32,517 nucleotides of DNA from Oscillospiraceae bacterium. GTDB lineage: Bacteria; Bacillota; Clostridia; Oscillospirales; Oscillospiraceae. The notes below the pieces were generated by a model, which was given only the letters and a program-made list of their open reading frames with translations, was not told where the DNA came from and ran no database searches. Below, one piece after another: positions 20,516 to 29,093 of the stretch. Within the stretch, counting starts at the first letter, position 1. Each line of letters begins with the position of its first letter. Both the position numbers and the translations under genes were made by a program. Location: contig WRMX01000009.1 of assembly GCA_009776905.1 (NCBI GenBank), forward strand, positions 2,491 to 35,007. The letters run 5' to 3'.

Positions 20516-21616
20516 CGCCTGCTTGCTCAAATACGCGTTGATAAACCCATCGAGATCCCCGTCCATGACCGCATTAATATTCCCATTTTCAAAATTCGTA
20601 CGATGATCCTTCACCAAAGTATAAGGCATAAAGACATATGACCGTATCTGGCTTCCCCACTCGATCTTCATCTGCTCGCCCTTGATGTCGCTGATTTTGT
20701 CCAAATGCTGGCGCTCCTTGATCTCGATGAGCTTCGACCGCAGCATCCGCATGGCAACCTCGCGGTTTTGATGCTGGCTGCGCTCCATCTGGCAAGCGAC
20801 TATCAACCCCGTGGGAACATGCGTGATGCGGACAGCGCTCTCCGTCTTGTTGACATGCTGCCCGCCCGCTCCCGATGAACGATATGTATCAACCTTCAAA
20901 TCCTCGGAACGGATCTCTAGCTCGACATCGTCGGAAATGAGCGGAGTCACCTCGATTGCAGCAAAGGAAGTATGCCGCCTGCCGGAAGCATCGAAAGGCG
21001 ATATCCGCACGAGCCGATGAATGCCGCCCTCGCTCTTTAGATAGCCATAAGCATTATCGCCGACGATCTCAATAGACGCCGATTTGATGCCGGCTTCCTC
21101 GCCATCGAGCCAATCGACCAGCTTATATTCCATGCCGTGCCTCTCCGCCCAACGCGTATACATGCGATATAGCATCTGCGCCCAATCCATCGCTTCAGTC
21201 CCGCCCGCGCCCGCATGGAACGACAGAATCGCGCTGCAATTATCGTATTCCCCCGAAAGCAGCGTCGCAAGTCTTGCAGCTTCAAGCGTGTCGCTATATG
21301 CATCAAACTCGCTCGCGAGCTCCGGCAGCAAGCTTTCATCAGTTTCCTCAATTGCCATCTGGCACAAAGCCATCAAATCGCTCCAGCTGCCTGCGAGCTT
21401 ATCATATTTGTCAAACTTGCTCCTGAGCTGCTTCGTCCTCTGCAACACTTTTTGGGAATTATCCAAATCGTTCCAGAACCCGTCGCTTGCGGACTCCTCC
21501 TCAAGGCTTCTAAGCTCCTCAGCAGCATCATCCAGCTTGAACGCTAACTTCAAATTATCCAGCGTAGGCTTCAATGCCAGGATTTTCTGTTTAAATTCTT
21601 CAAATTCGATTAACAT
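20510..21616 (-). CDS. prfB: Peptide chain release factor 2 (RF2), no programmed frameshift
   Basis: 368 aa from the ATG at 21616, near the standard RF2 length. The track start 25 codons upstream has an atypical leader. The anticodon-like SPF tripeptide (206-208, VRISPFDASGRRH) identifies RF2, which reads UGA and UAA. GGQ (251-253, SSGAGGQHVNKTESAVRI) is the peptidyl-tRNA hydrolysis motif in the peptidyl transferase centre. The whole protein is in one frame; the usual CTTTGA frameshift site near codon 25 is missing, so autoregulation by frameshifting is not expected. The ribosome site is weak. It lies in a minus-strand run after the phosphoesterase gene. Confidence 0.95.
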   Translation of the reverse strand: MLIEFEEFKQKILALKPTLDNLKLAFKLDDAAEELRSLEEESASDGFWNDLDNSQKVLQRTKQLRSKFDKYDKLAGSWSDLMALCQMAIEETDESLLPELASEFDAYSDTLEAARLATLLSGEYDNCSAILSFHAGAGGTEAMDWAQMLYRMYTRWAERHGMEYKLVDWLDGEEAGIKSASIEIVGDNAYGYLKSEGGIHRLVRISPFDASGRRHTSFAAIEVTPLISDDVELEIRSEDLKVDTYRSSGAGGQHVNKTESAVRITHVPTGLIVACQMERSQHQNREVAMRMLRSKLIEIKERQHLDKISDIKGEQMKIEWGSQIRSYVFMPYTLVKDHRTNFENGNINAVMDGDLDGFINAYLSKQAE

Positions 21617-21710
21617 ATTTCGCGACCAATCTCGCTGTTCCCGGAGCGAAATCCAGTCCGACGTGAGGTCTCCGCCCCACATCCCGGACACGGTCCGCTC
21701 CCCAAAACAA

Positions 21711-22583
21711 TCAACCTTTCTTTAAAATAACAACCGGGATATGCGGATTATTCAAAAATCTCGGCCAACCGGTATGGTTGCCAATCCCGCGCGAAACCAC
21801 CATGTTCGTGCTGCCCATCGAATATAATCCATTCGTATATGACGGCAGCCATTCACGTGAAGGCCCGATCAACCCATCCGTGAACGGCAGTCTGATGATG
21901 CCTCCATGCGCATGGCCGGACAATACGAGGTCGATCCCAAGCTCGCTATAGAGAGGCAAATTTCCGTTCCTATGCTCGAGCATGATAAAGAACGAATCGC
22001 CTTCTGCCTGACGCACCCTCTCGACGAATTCCTCCGGTTTGGTCATATCGGCAGGGCCGTTCGGATCGTCAGTGCCGGCAAGAACCAACGACTCCCCGCC
22101 GGATTCGAGAAGCACATACTTATTGCGAAGAACAGTTACCCCATGCTCCTCCAGCATTGGCAGAAGCTCCCGAATCCCACCATCGTCCCACTCATGATTC
22201 CCCGTGATGTAGTACAAGGGGGCGATAAGCGAAAGCTCACTGACAAGATTCTCCGCAATCGCAAGTTGGCCGTCAATCGGAGGTTTGTCATAATGGTCGG
22301 TGAAATCCCCAGCGATCACGATAATATCCGGCGCCGTATCCCTGACTTTTGAAACAAGTCTGATATTATCCTTGCCAAAAACCGCCGCATGGATATCAGA
22401 AAGCACGGCGATCCTGAACCCGTCAAACGCATCGGGCAAGTTTGAATATTCCAGAACATACTCCGTTGTGACGATTCTATAATAACTATCCAGCAGCAAT
22501 GCCGCAACAGCAACAATCAACAGCAGCAAAACCCACGGAAGCACCCTATGCTTCCTCCCGGCATTCCTATCATCACTACTCAC
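21711..22583 (-). CDS. Membrane-anchored metallophosphoesterase (YkuE-like)
   Basis: 290 aa from the GTG at 22583, which follows GGAG by 6 bases and lies 17 bases after the NYN gene stop. The longer track ORF would overlap that gene by about 80 bases. One N-terminal membrane segment (VLPWVLLLLIVAVAALLLDSYY) precedes a calcineurin-like fold with all metal motifs: LSDIHAAVFG, IAGDFTDHY, YITGNHEWDD and LSGHAHGG. These bind two metal ions. YkuE-type relatives act on the outer face of the membrane and have been linked to UDP-sugar or lipid phosphate hydrolysis; the substrate here is unknown. Part of a minus-strand gene run with prfB. Confidence 0.88.
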   Translation of the reverse strand: MSSDDRNAGRKHRVLPWVLLLLIVAVAALLLDSYYRIVTTEYVLEYSNLPDAFDGFRIAVLSDIHAAVFGKDNIRLVSKVRDTAPDIIVIAGDFTDHYDKPPIDGQLAIAENLVSELSLIAPLYYITGNHEWDDGGIRELLPMLEEHGVTVLRNKYVLLESGGESLVLAGTDDPNGPADMTKPEEFVERVRQAEGDSFFIMLEHRNGNLPLYSELGIDLVLSGHAHGGIIRLPFTDGLIGPSREWLPSYTNGLYSMGSTNMVVSRGIGNHTGWPRFLNNPHIPVVILKKG

Positions 22584-22599
22584 AATCCACTCCACATAT

Positions 22600-23673
22600 C
22601 TACGTCGCCTCGCGGTCCCGCACAAAAACATGCTTGATATTAGGATCCGCCGTCTGGCGAAAATCGATTTCAAAACGATCAATCGACTTGATCATCGCAG
22701 AAAGGCTCATATAGCCGAAATTCCTATGGTCGAAATCCGGCTGCTTCTTTATAATCAGATTACCAAGCTCGCCCATAAAAACAACGCCATCATCATCCGC
22801 AAGATCGGCGACGGAATCCGCAATCAAGTGGACGACAGGATCCGGCACGCGGACGCCGCGCTGCTTTGATGAACTTGACGAATGGGCCTGTCTGTCACGC
22901 AGTGCGGACTCCAAGCTCAGCTCGCCATCATCATCGCCAGGCTTCTCATCATCGCCGGATTTCGCATCACCGTCCGTCTTAGCGGCATCACCGCCCGTCT
23001 TGGCTGCATCGCTGCCCGACTTCGCGGCATCACCGCCCGATTTGGCGGCATCGCCACCCGACTTGGCAGTACCGCCGCCGGATTTCGCAGCACCGCCCGA
23101 CTTGGCAGCGCCGCCGGAACCGCCATTGCCATTTCCGGATTTCTTCTCCCCACGCCCCGGCCGCGTATTTTCCGTCTCCGCCGGCGCCTCCTCCTCATCC
23201 ACGCCCAAGCCATTGCCCCTGGCGCGGATGACCTCGATATAAGTGAACTTATCACAGGCAGCGATAAACGCGCTCGGCGTTTTTCGCTCGCCAATGCCAA
23301 TCACGCGCTGCCCCGCCTCGCGAAGCCGAATCGCAAGCCGCGTGAAATCGCTATCGCTCGAAACAATGACAAAACCATCAGTTTTCTCAGTATACAAAAT
23401 ATCCATTGCATCGATGATCATAGCGGAATCGCTGGAATTCTTCCCTGTAGTGTAGCCATATTGCTGAATCGGCGTTATCGCATTTTCAAGCAAAGAGAAC
23501 TTCCAGTTCGCGACGGAAGGATTCGTCCAATCGCCATAAATTCTTTTAATCGTAGGAGTGCCGTATATGGCAACCTCCTCCAAAATGCTTTTTATATGCT
23601 TGCGCGGCACGTTCTCCGCATCAATAAGCACTGCAAGCCTCAAATTGTTGAGATCAAGCGCATTATTCACCAT
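22600..23673 (-). CDS. NYN-domain RNase-like protein with C-terminal OST-HTH/LOTUS domain
   Basis: 357 aa from the ATG at 23673, 5 bases after AGAGG (track start GTG two codons upstream). Residues about 10-150 form a PIN-like NYN domain of the LabA/DUF88 group: LAVLIDAENVP, KNSSDSAMIIDAMD, FVIVSSDSDFTRLAIRLRE, with the acidic residues expected to bind metal. A hydrophilic linker with about eight AAKSGGD-type heptads (150-265) leads to an OST-HTH-like domain (about 280-355, DGVVFMGELGNLI, FGYMSLSAMIKSI). This pairing, also known in eukaryotic Limkain/MARF1 proteins, suggests an RNA-binding ribonuclease. Target unknown. The first gene of a five-gene minus-strand run, starting 33 bases after the structured element at 23706-23879. 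Confidence 0.87.
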   Translation of the reverse strand: MVNNALDLNNLRLAVLIDAENVPRKHIKSILEEVAIYGTPTIKRIYGDWTNPSVANWKFSLLENAITPIQQYGYTTGKNSSDSAMIIDAMDILYTEKTDGFVIVSSDSDFTRLAIRLREAGQRVIGIGERKTPSAFIAACDKFTYIEVIRARGNGLGVDEEEAPAETENTRPGRGEKKSGNGNGGSGGAAKSGGAAKSGGGTAKSGGDAAKSGGDAAKSGSDAAKTGGDAAKTDGDAKSGDDEKPGDDDGELSLESALRDRQAHSSSSSKQRGVRVPDPVVHLIADSVADLADDDGVVFMGELGNLIIKKQPDFDHRNFGYMSLSAMIKSIDRFEIDFRQTADPNIKHVFVRDREAT

Positions 23674-23705
23674 CCGCACCTCTCACATAAGATTTAATAC
23701 CAACT

Positions 23706-23879
23706 AACGTGGGCTGCGCCCACAACCCATCGGGACAGCTCGCTTACGAGCGAAATGAATTCGATCTACTCGCTTGTCCCTCACGCAGCTACGCTGCGCA
23801 CCGCGCTTCGCGCGGTGTTAGTACCTGACGGACTGAAAATATCTTGCTTTTTGTTGGTGTTATGCATCCGTCAGGTACT
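23706..23879 (-). ncRNA. Structured dispersed element, copy A' (multi-hairpin)
   Basis: Most of the 356-base divergent gap between the NYN gene and the binding-protein gene is this element. On the minus strand: AGTACCTGACGGA, 34-nt loop, TCCGTCAGGTACT, AAC, ACCGCGCGAAGCGCGGT, a CGCAG/CTGCG hairpin, a GGGACA/TGTCCC stem and a final GTGGGC-GCA-GCCCAC hairpin. Arm, loop and spacer lengths equal those of the 11164-11349 copy, with paired base changes in the stems. It ends 33 bases before the NYN start codon and could be part of that gene's leader. No ORF fits. Confidence 0.5.
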
Positions 23880-23951
23880 GAATGAAATACCGTCGCTATT
23901 CTACCACATAAAAAAGCACTACGCAATATATCGAATCGGGGGGTGTTCTGG

Positions 23952-23980
23952 TTGACATGCAGATATTATTGTGATACTAT
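23952..23980 (+). promoter_or_regulatory. Promoter of the opp-type operon
   Basis: TTGACA, 17 bases, TACTAT: identical boxes to the promoter at 7250-7278. It lies inside the track's long ORF start (23943), so translation must begin at the ATG at 24030. Confidence 0.85.
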
Positions 23981-24029
23981 CCATATAACAAAAACACAGC
24001 AAAAAGCAACAGCAAAAGGAGGAATATCA

Positions 24030-26039
24030 ATGAATAAAAGAAAGCTACTCGCCCTGCTGCTCTCGGCAATGATCCTCATCAGCATCCTCGCAGCCTGCGG
24101 AGGCACGGAAACCAAAAACGAATCTCCACCCCCGCTAGAAAACAACGCCACAGACAGCACGGACACCACGGACACCACCCCGCCCGCGACTAACACATCG
24201 CCGCAACAGCCCGGCGGACAACAGCCCGGTGGACAACAAACTGAGGAAACCGACAATGCGCCGCCGTCCACTGACAATTCCGGAGCTCCCGCGAATATCA
24301 ACTCCAAAGTCCCGCGCGACACATTCATAGTCGGGACGCCCGCCATGAACGGCGACTTCATCCCCGGCTTTGGTAACAGCGCATACGACAAGTCCATCAA
24401 AGTCCTCACTAACGGGTTCTACGAGACGTATTGGGAAACCCCCGACGGCCAGCTCGCTCTCAACCCCACGGTCGTCAAGGACGAGCAGATATCTTTCGAC
24501 GCTGATGGCAACAAAACCTACACATTCACCATCTGGGACGATCTGAAATGGAACAATGGCGAGACTATATACGCTAAAGATTATGTCGCGACGTATCTGT
24601 TCTTCGATTCTCCCGAATATGCCGCCGTCGGCGCCGTGTTCGAGTTGGAAGGCATCATCGGAACATTTGAATATCTCGAAGGCGATGCGGAATATTATGC
24701 CGGCGTCAAGCTCATCGATGACTTCACATTCTCCCTGACTGTCTCCGCTGATGAGCTCCCGTATTTCTGGGAATCGGCCTTCGTCACGACAGCCCCCTAC
24801 GGCCCCATCTGCCTTAAAACTTACTCCCCCGGCAATGACATTATCTCAGACGAGAACGGCTCGCGCTTCGTCAACGACATTGCGGCCGACTGCGAACGCA
24901 TTGCTGCCGGAGAGCGCTATGCCCCCACTGTGACATGCGGTCCGTATAAATTCATCAGCTTCGACGGCTCGACGGTCACGATGCAGCGCAATCAATTCTA
25001 TAAGTCCGACCAGACCGGCAACAAGCCCGTGTTCGAGTGGGTCATCCAAAAGGAAGTTCCCACGGAGACCGACGTTGACATGGTGCTCAGCGGCGACATC
25101 GACTTTCGTGCCGGAAACGTTGAGGGTAATAAGATTGAAGCAGCCATTGCAAGCGAGAATGGTTCATACACCACTTATCTGCGAGCCGGATATGGCTTGC
25201 TTGCGTTCGCGTGCAACTTCGGCCCGACTGCCGACGTCAATGTCCGTTGGGCAATCGCCAGCATCATCGACCGCAACACGATCATCAACAACGTCCTTGG
25301 CGGATATGGCGGAACAGTCGATGCTTCTTATGGCATGGCGCAGTGGACGTATCAGCTTAAACGCAGAGAGATTGCCGCGCAGCTCACCCCCATTGCGTTC
25401 AACCTCGACAAAGCCAATGACCTGCTCGATTTGTCCGATTATAAGTATGAAGCCGATGGCACGACCCCCTTCGACCGCACGAAAGCCGGCCCCGATGGCT
25501 CATACATGCGGTATAACAGCAACGGCGAGATGTTGGTCATCCACCACCTGAGCGCCTCCCCGACAGTCGGCGGCGCCATCGAGAGCGAGACAATCAAAAA
25601 CGCTCCGCTCGTCGGCATGAAATATGAAGTCACCCACGGCGAGTTCAACGATTTGCTCAACAACTACTATTACGGAGCCGACATGGGCGACGACCAATAT
25701 TTCCATTCGTTCAACCTCGCGGTTGACTTCACTTCTGTGGACGATAAATACTGGAGTTCCCACTCCGATGTCGCAAACACATGGATGAACCCCACCCCGA
25801 TCATCGACGACGAGATCGACAGGCTCACGGAGGAGATGCGCCGCCTCGATGGTTCGGAAACCGAGAAGTATGCCGACCTTTGGCTGCAATACCAGGTACG
25901 TTGGCAGCAAATCCTCCCGCAACTCCCGCTCTATTCAAACCAATACTACGATATTTATAACACTGTCGTTGTAGACGTTCCGACTTCGCCATACGCGAAT
26001 TATGACAACGTGATCTGCCAGATCACAAAGTGGCCGTAA
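24030..26039 (+). CDS. Oligopeptide-type ABC transporter substrate-binding lipoprotein
   Basis: 669 aa from the ATG at 24030, 7 bases after AAAGGAGG. The signal sequence ends in a lipobox (ILAAC, Cys23), so the protein is expected to be lipid-anchored on the outer face of the membrane. A Pro/Gln/Gly/Thr linker (about 25-95, QQPGG repeats) precedes a type 5 solute-binding fold (SBP_bac_5: FTIWDDLKWNNGETIYAKDYVATYLFF, YKFISFDGSTVTMQRN, RWAIASIIDRNTIINNVLGGYGG). It should deliver peptides or related solutes to the permease pair downstream. Longer than typical OppA (about 540 aa) because of the linker and internal segments. First gene of the operon, with a hairpin after its stop. Confidence 0.9.
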   Translation: MNKRKLLALLLSAMILISILAACGGTETKNESPPPLENNATDSTDTTDTTPPATNTSPQQPGGQQPGGQQTEETDNAPPSTDNSGAPANINSKVPRDTFIVGTPAMNGDFIPGFGNSAYDKSIKVLTNGFYETYWETPDGQLALNPTVVKDEQISFDADGNKTYTFTIWDDLKWNNGETIYAKDYVATYLFFDSPEYAAVGAVFELEGIIGTFEYLEGDAEYYAGVKLIDDFTFSLTVSADELPYFWESAFVTTAPYGPICLKTYSPGNDIISDENGSRFVNDIAADCERIAAGERYAPTVTCGPYKFISFDGSTVTMQRNQFYKSDQTGNKPVFEWVIQKEVPTETDVDMVLSGDIDFRAGNVEGNKIEAAIASENGSYTTYLRAGYGLLAFACNFGPTADVNVRWAIASIIDRNTIINNVLGGYGGTVDASYGMAQWTYQLKRREIAAQLTPIAFNLDKANDLLDLSDYKYEADGTTPFDRTKAGPDGSYMRYNSNGEMLVIHHLSASPTVGGAIESETIKNAPLVGMKYEVTHGEFNDLLNNYYYGADMGDDQYFHSFNLAVDFTSVDDKYWSSHSDVANTWMNPTPIIDDEIDRLTEEMRRLDGSETEKYADLWLQYQVRWQQILPQLPLYSNQYYDIYNTVVVDVPTSPYANYDNVICQITKWP

Positions 26040-26078
26040 GCATTCGTCTGCATCTGCCGCATCATCACGCACGCAATT

Positions 26079-26106
26079 GTGGGGATGGGTGAACTCCCAT
26101 CCCCAC
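26079..26106 (+). terminator. Intercistronic hairpin after the binding-protein gene
   Basis: GTGGGGATGGG and CCCATCCCCAC form a perfect 11-bp stem with a 6-nt loop, flanked by CAATTG on both sides. There is no U-tract. In binding-protein operons such hairpins often protect the upstream mRNA or partly terminate, lowering permease expression. The roughly 160-base gap holds no gene. Confidence 0.6.
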
Positions 26107-26201
26107 TAGACAATTGTGTATGAGCTAGGCTTCGCGAGGCCCGGCGGGATCTGCGCAACAGAGCCACGTAACAGAACCACGACTGACGGAGGGGGGCTAC
26201 T

Positions 26202-27176
26202 ATGTTCAGATACATAGTAAAGCGTATATTGATACTTATCCCGGTAATCATCTGCATATCCATCATATTATTCGCCATTGGCAAAGCGATGCCCGGAGAC
26301 CCTGTTCGCGCGATGCTGCCGCCGACGTTAAAACCCGATCTCTATGAGATCGCATACGCCAACACCTACGAGCGCCTCGGACTCGATAAATCGTTGCCTG
26401 AGCAGTATTTCCGATGGATATATAACATAATCCTCAAAGGCGACCTCGGCTGGTCGACGATGAACAACCGCCCGGTTGCCGATGCCGTGCAGATCCCCCT
26501 CAGAAACACCATAATGCTCAACATTTTCGTCAACATATTATACCTTGCTATCGCCCTGCCCGTTGGCATAAAAATGGCGACAAAGCGGGGTTCTTTGTTT
26601 GACAACGCATTTCAGGTCGGCTCGCTGATAACCTGGTCGGTGCCGACATTCTTCCTCGCGCTCGTCCTTGTCTTTTTCTTCAGCGTAAAACTCGGCTGGC
26701 TGCCGATGGGCGGCATGCCGGACACATACATGCTGGGAGCATTCGATTCCTTTGTCCAATGGGTGAGGTTTCTTATCTTGCCCGTGATTACGCTCACGAT
26801 CGTCAGCCTCGCCGGCGCCCTTAGATATATTCGCAACGCAATGATCGACGCATTGTCCCAGGACTATATCCGCACGGCGCGATCAAAAGGTCTGGGGGAA
26901 AAAGTGGTCATATATTCGCATGCTTTGAGAAACGCGATGATCCCGATTTCCACAATAATCGTTTCGACATTGTTCTCCCTCTTCACGGGCGCAGCGCTCA
27001 CGGAGTCCGTTTTCGCCTACAACGGCATCGGCAGGCTGCTCCTGCGCGCGGTCTACCAACGGGACACCATGCTCATCGTCACGATGAACCTGTTTTTTGC
27101 GCTCATAAGCATCATCTCCGTGCTGGTCTCGGACGTCATATATGGCCTCGCGGATCCGCGCATCAAGCTGCGATAG
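26202..27176 (+). CDS. oppB: OppB/DppB-type ABC transporter permease
   Basis: 324 aa, starting at an ATG preceded by GGAGGGGGG. The N-terminus MFRYIVKRILILIPVIICISIILFAIGKAMPGDP is typical of OppB/DppB proteins (RRxxxxIPxxxxxxxxxFxxxxxxPGDP). About six membrane segments follow. The EAA-type cytoplasmic loop (DYIRTARSKGLGEKVVIYSHALRNAMIP) contacts the ATPases. It forms the heterodimeric channel with the OppC-type protein encoded 14 bases downstream. Length and motifs are normal for the family, so the insertion seen in its partner has no counterpart here. Confidence 0.93.
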   Translation: MFRYIVKRILILIPVIICISIILFAIGKAMPGDPVRAMLPPTLKPDLYEIAYANTYERLGLDKSLPEQYFRWIYNIILKGDLGWSTMNNRPVADAVQIPLRNTIMLNIFVNILYLAIALPVGIKMATKRGSLFDNAFQVGSLITWSVPTFFLALVLVFFFSVKLGWLPMGGMPDTYMLGAFDSFVQWVRFLILPVITLTIVSLAGALRYIRNAMIDALSQDYIRTARSKGLGEKVVIYSHALRNAMIPISTIIVSTLFSLFTGAALTESVFAYNGIGRLLLRAVYQRDTMLIVTMNLFFALISIISVLVSDVIYGLADPRIKLR

Positions 27177-27190
27177 GGGGGGGTGGAGAT

Positions 27191-29083
27191 ATGGCAAAAA
27201 ACAGCAACGGGGCAAACAAGGTCGGGCGTTCATTCGGCTCGATGTTCAAGCGTTTGTTCGTGCGTGATAAAAGCGCTGTAAACATACTTGAAGAAGAAGC
27301 GCTCAGGACTCCCGGCAAGACAATATTATTGAATCTCTTGCATAATAAGCTCGCGATCATCGGCTTCTGCGGCTTTGTCGTGATAATACTCTTCTGTTTC
27401 GTGGGCTCCGCCATCAACCCTCTGACAGAGACATACAGCGAGTTCACCAACGCGAACCTCCGCCCGGGGATCAACTATCTGAAATATCCAAAGGATCTTG
27501 GCGATAAAAACATCATAAAGATCGTATCCGGCGTGTCGTTCAGCATCGCGCTCGACGACCGGGGCGACTTATATATATGGGGCACGGAATGCAACCTTTT
27601 GCAAGCGGGCGTCTCCGACCCTATATTGAAAATCCCCGATGAGGTCAAAAATGCCCGCATCGTGGACATTGAGAGCGGGGGCGCGCACATAATCGCCCGC
27701 GACGATCAAGGCTATTTCTATGCATGGGGCCATTATGGGCATGGGCAGACGCGCATTCCGGATGACATCATGCAACAAATGTATGAAGAGAACCTCTCCT
27801 CAATAGTTAAAATGGCCGCAATGACGCGCTGGACAGCCCTTCTCGGAGACAATGGCTATGTATACTTATGGGGCAGCTTGCAGTCCGAAACAATTTTCAA
27901 CACCGGAATATATGCGACGACGGGCGTCATAGACATGGCTGCCGGCGACAACAACATGGTGCTCCTCCATCGCGACGGGACTGTTTCCGTCGTCGGCCAG
28001 TCCGGGACGGAGGTCATCACCCAGGTTCCGCCGGAATTGCAGGATGGTTCCGTCCGCGTGGTGTCCATCGCCGCGACAAACCGCAACGCGCTCGCCTTGG
28101 ACGACACGGGGAAGCTGTGGCTCTGGGGCAGCACGGAATATAGGCTCAATAACATGCCTGAAATCAAAGGCACGCCCATGGAGATCGCCGGCGGTTACAA
28201 AAACCTCGTCGTCCTTACTGACGCAGGGGAAATCATCGTATGGGGTTCAAATGAACTCAATCAGCTCAAGCTCCCGAAAAGCCTCTCCGGCCCCACGACG
28301 AGCGCCAAGCACATCTTTGCGGATTATCACCAATTCTATGCCACCGACGCCAATGGAAAAATCCTCGGTGCCTGGGGCAACAAAGGATATCTGTGGGGCA
28401 GCGATCAATTCGGCCGCGATATCTTCACGCGCACGATGCACGGCGGCAAGATTTCGCTGACGGTCGGTATTTGGGCCGTCATCATCTCTACTGTCATCGC
28501 AATCGTAGTCGGTTTAACAAGCGGATACTTGGGCGGGTGGATCGACCAAGGCCTGATGCGCCTGACCGATATATTCAGCGCTCTCCCCTTCCTCCCCATC
28601 GTCGTCACTCTCAATTACGTCATTGGGCAGAGCATTTCGTCGGCAAATCGCGTAAACTTGTTGATGATCCTTCTCGGCGTTTTGGGCTGGATGGGCCTTG
28701 CGCGGCTCATACGCGCGCAGCTGCTGCTCGAACGCGAAAAGGACTTTGTGCTCGCGGCGCGTTCGCTCGGGATCAAGCAGCGCGGCATCATGCTGCGCCA
28801 CATCCTCCCCAATGTCGTCAATTTCGTAATCGTCAGCGTCACGCTGAATTACGCCAGTTTCATATTGTCGGAAGCCGTTTTCAGTTTCCTCGGTTTCGGC
28901 GTCCCAGAGCCAAAGCCCTCCTGGGGCAATATGCTCAACAGCGCGATGGAGTCGGCTGTCATCCAGTTCTACTGGTGGCGGTGGATCATCCCCGCGCTCT
29001 TTGTCGTGGCGGCTGCTTTCTCCATAAACCTCGTCAGCGACGGTTTGCGCGAGGCTATGGACCCAAAAGCGAATGAGAGGTGA
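27191..29083 (+). CDS. oppC: OppC-type permease with a seven-repeat RCC1-like beta-propeller inserted in the first extracytoplasmic loop
   Basis: 630 aa against about 300 for OppC. Residues 1-75 are the normal N-terminus and first membrane segment (HNKLAIIGFCGFVVIILFCFVG). At about 105-396 seven repeats of the RCC1 type appear, each with (A/V)L-DD-G-(L/K)-xxWG: YIWG (128), YAWG (177), YLWG (225), SVVG (266), LWLWG (309), IIVWG (348), GAWG (393). The permease then resumes exactly where OppC proteins have GTDxLGRDxxSR (here GSDQFGRDIFTR, 403-414), followed by five membrane segments and the EAA loop (DFVLAARSLGIKQRGIMLRHILPN). The insertion replaces the short outer loop, so the propeller should face outside beside the binding protein. 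No frameshift or stop at either junction. Start: GGGGGGG-rich ribosome site 8 bases upstream. Confidence 0.93.
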   Translation: MAKNSNGANKVGRSFGSMFKRLFVRDKSAVNILEEEALRTPGKTILLNLLHNKLAIIGFCGFVVIILFCFVGSAINPLTETYSEFTNANLRPGINYLKYPKDLGDKNIIKIVSGVSFSIALDDRGDLYIWGTECNLLQAGVSDPILKIPDEVKNARIVDIESGGAHIIARDDQGYFYAWGHYGHGQTRIPDDIMQQMYEENLSSIVKMAAMTRWTALLGDNGYVYLWGSLQSETIFNTGIYATTGVIDMAAGDNNMVLLHRDGTVSVVGQSGTEVITQVPPELQDGSVRVVSIAATNRNALALDDTGKLWLWGSTEYRLNNMPEIKGTPMEIAGGYKNLVVLTDAGEIIVWGSNELNQLKLPKSLSGPTTSAKHIFADYHQFYATDANGKILGAWGNKGYLWGSDQFGRDIFTRTMHGGKISLTVGIWAVIISTVIAIVVGLTSGYLGGWIDQGLMRLTDIFSALPFLPIVVTLNYVIGQSISSANRVNLLMILLGVLGWMGLARLIRAQLLLEREKDFVLAARSLGIKQRGIMLRHILPNVVNFVIVSVTLNYASFILSEAVFSFLGFGVPEPKPSWGNMLNSAMESAVIQFYWWRWIIPALFVVAAAFSINLVSDGLREAMDPKANER

Positions 29084-29093
29084 GGGCACGAAT

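Noticed and set aside
21616-21691. N-terminal extension of RF2 (25 codons)
   Set aside because: It does not resemble RF2 N-termini and has no ribosome site. The ATG at 21616 gives the normal family length.
23943-24029. 29-residue N-terminal extension of the binding protein in the ORF track
   Set aside because: It would overlap the TTGACA-17-TACTAT promoter. The ATG at 24030 has AAAGGAGG and a proper lipoprotein signal.
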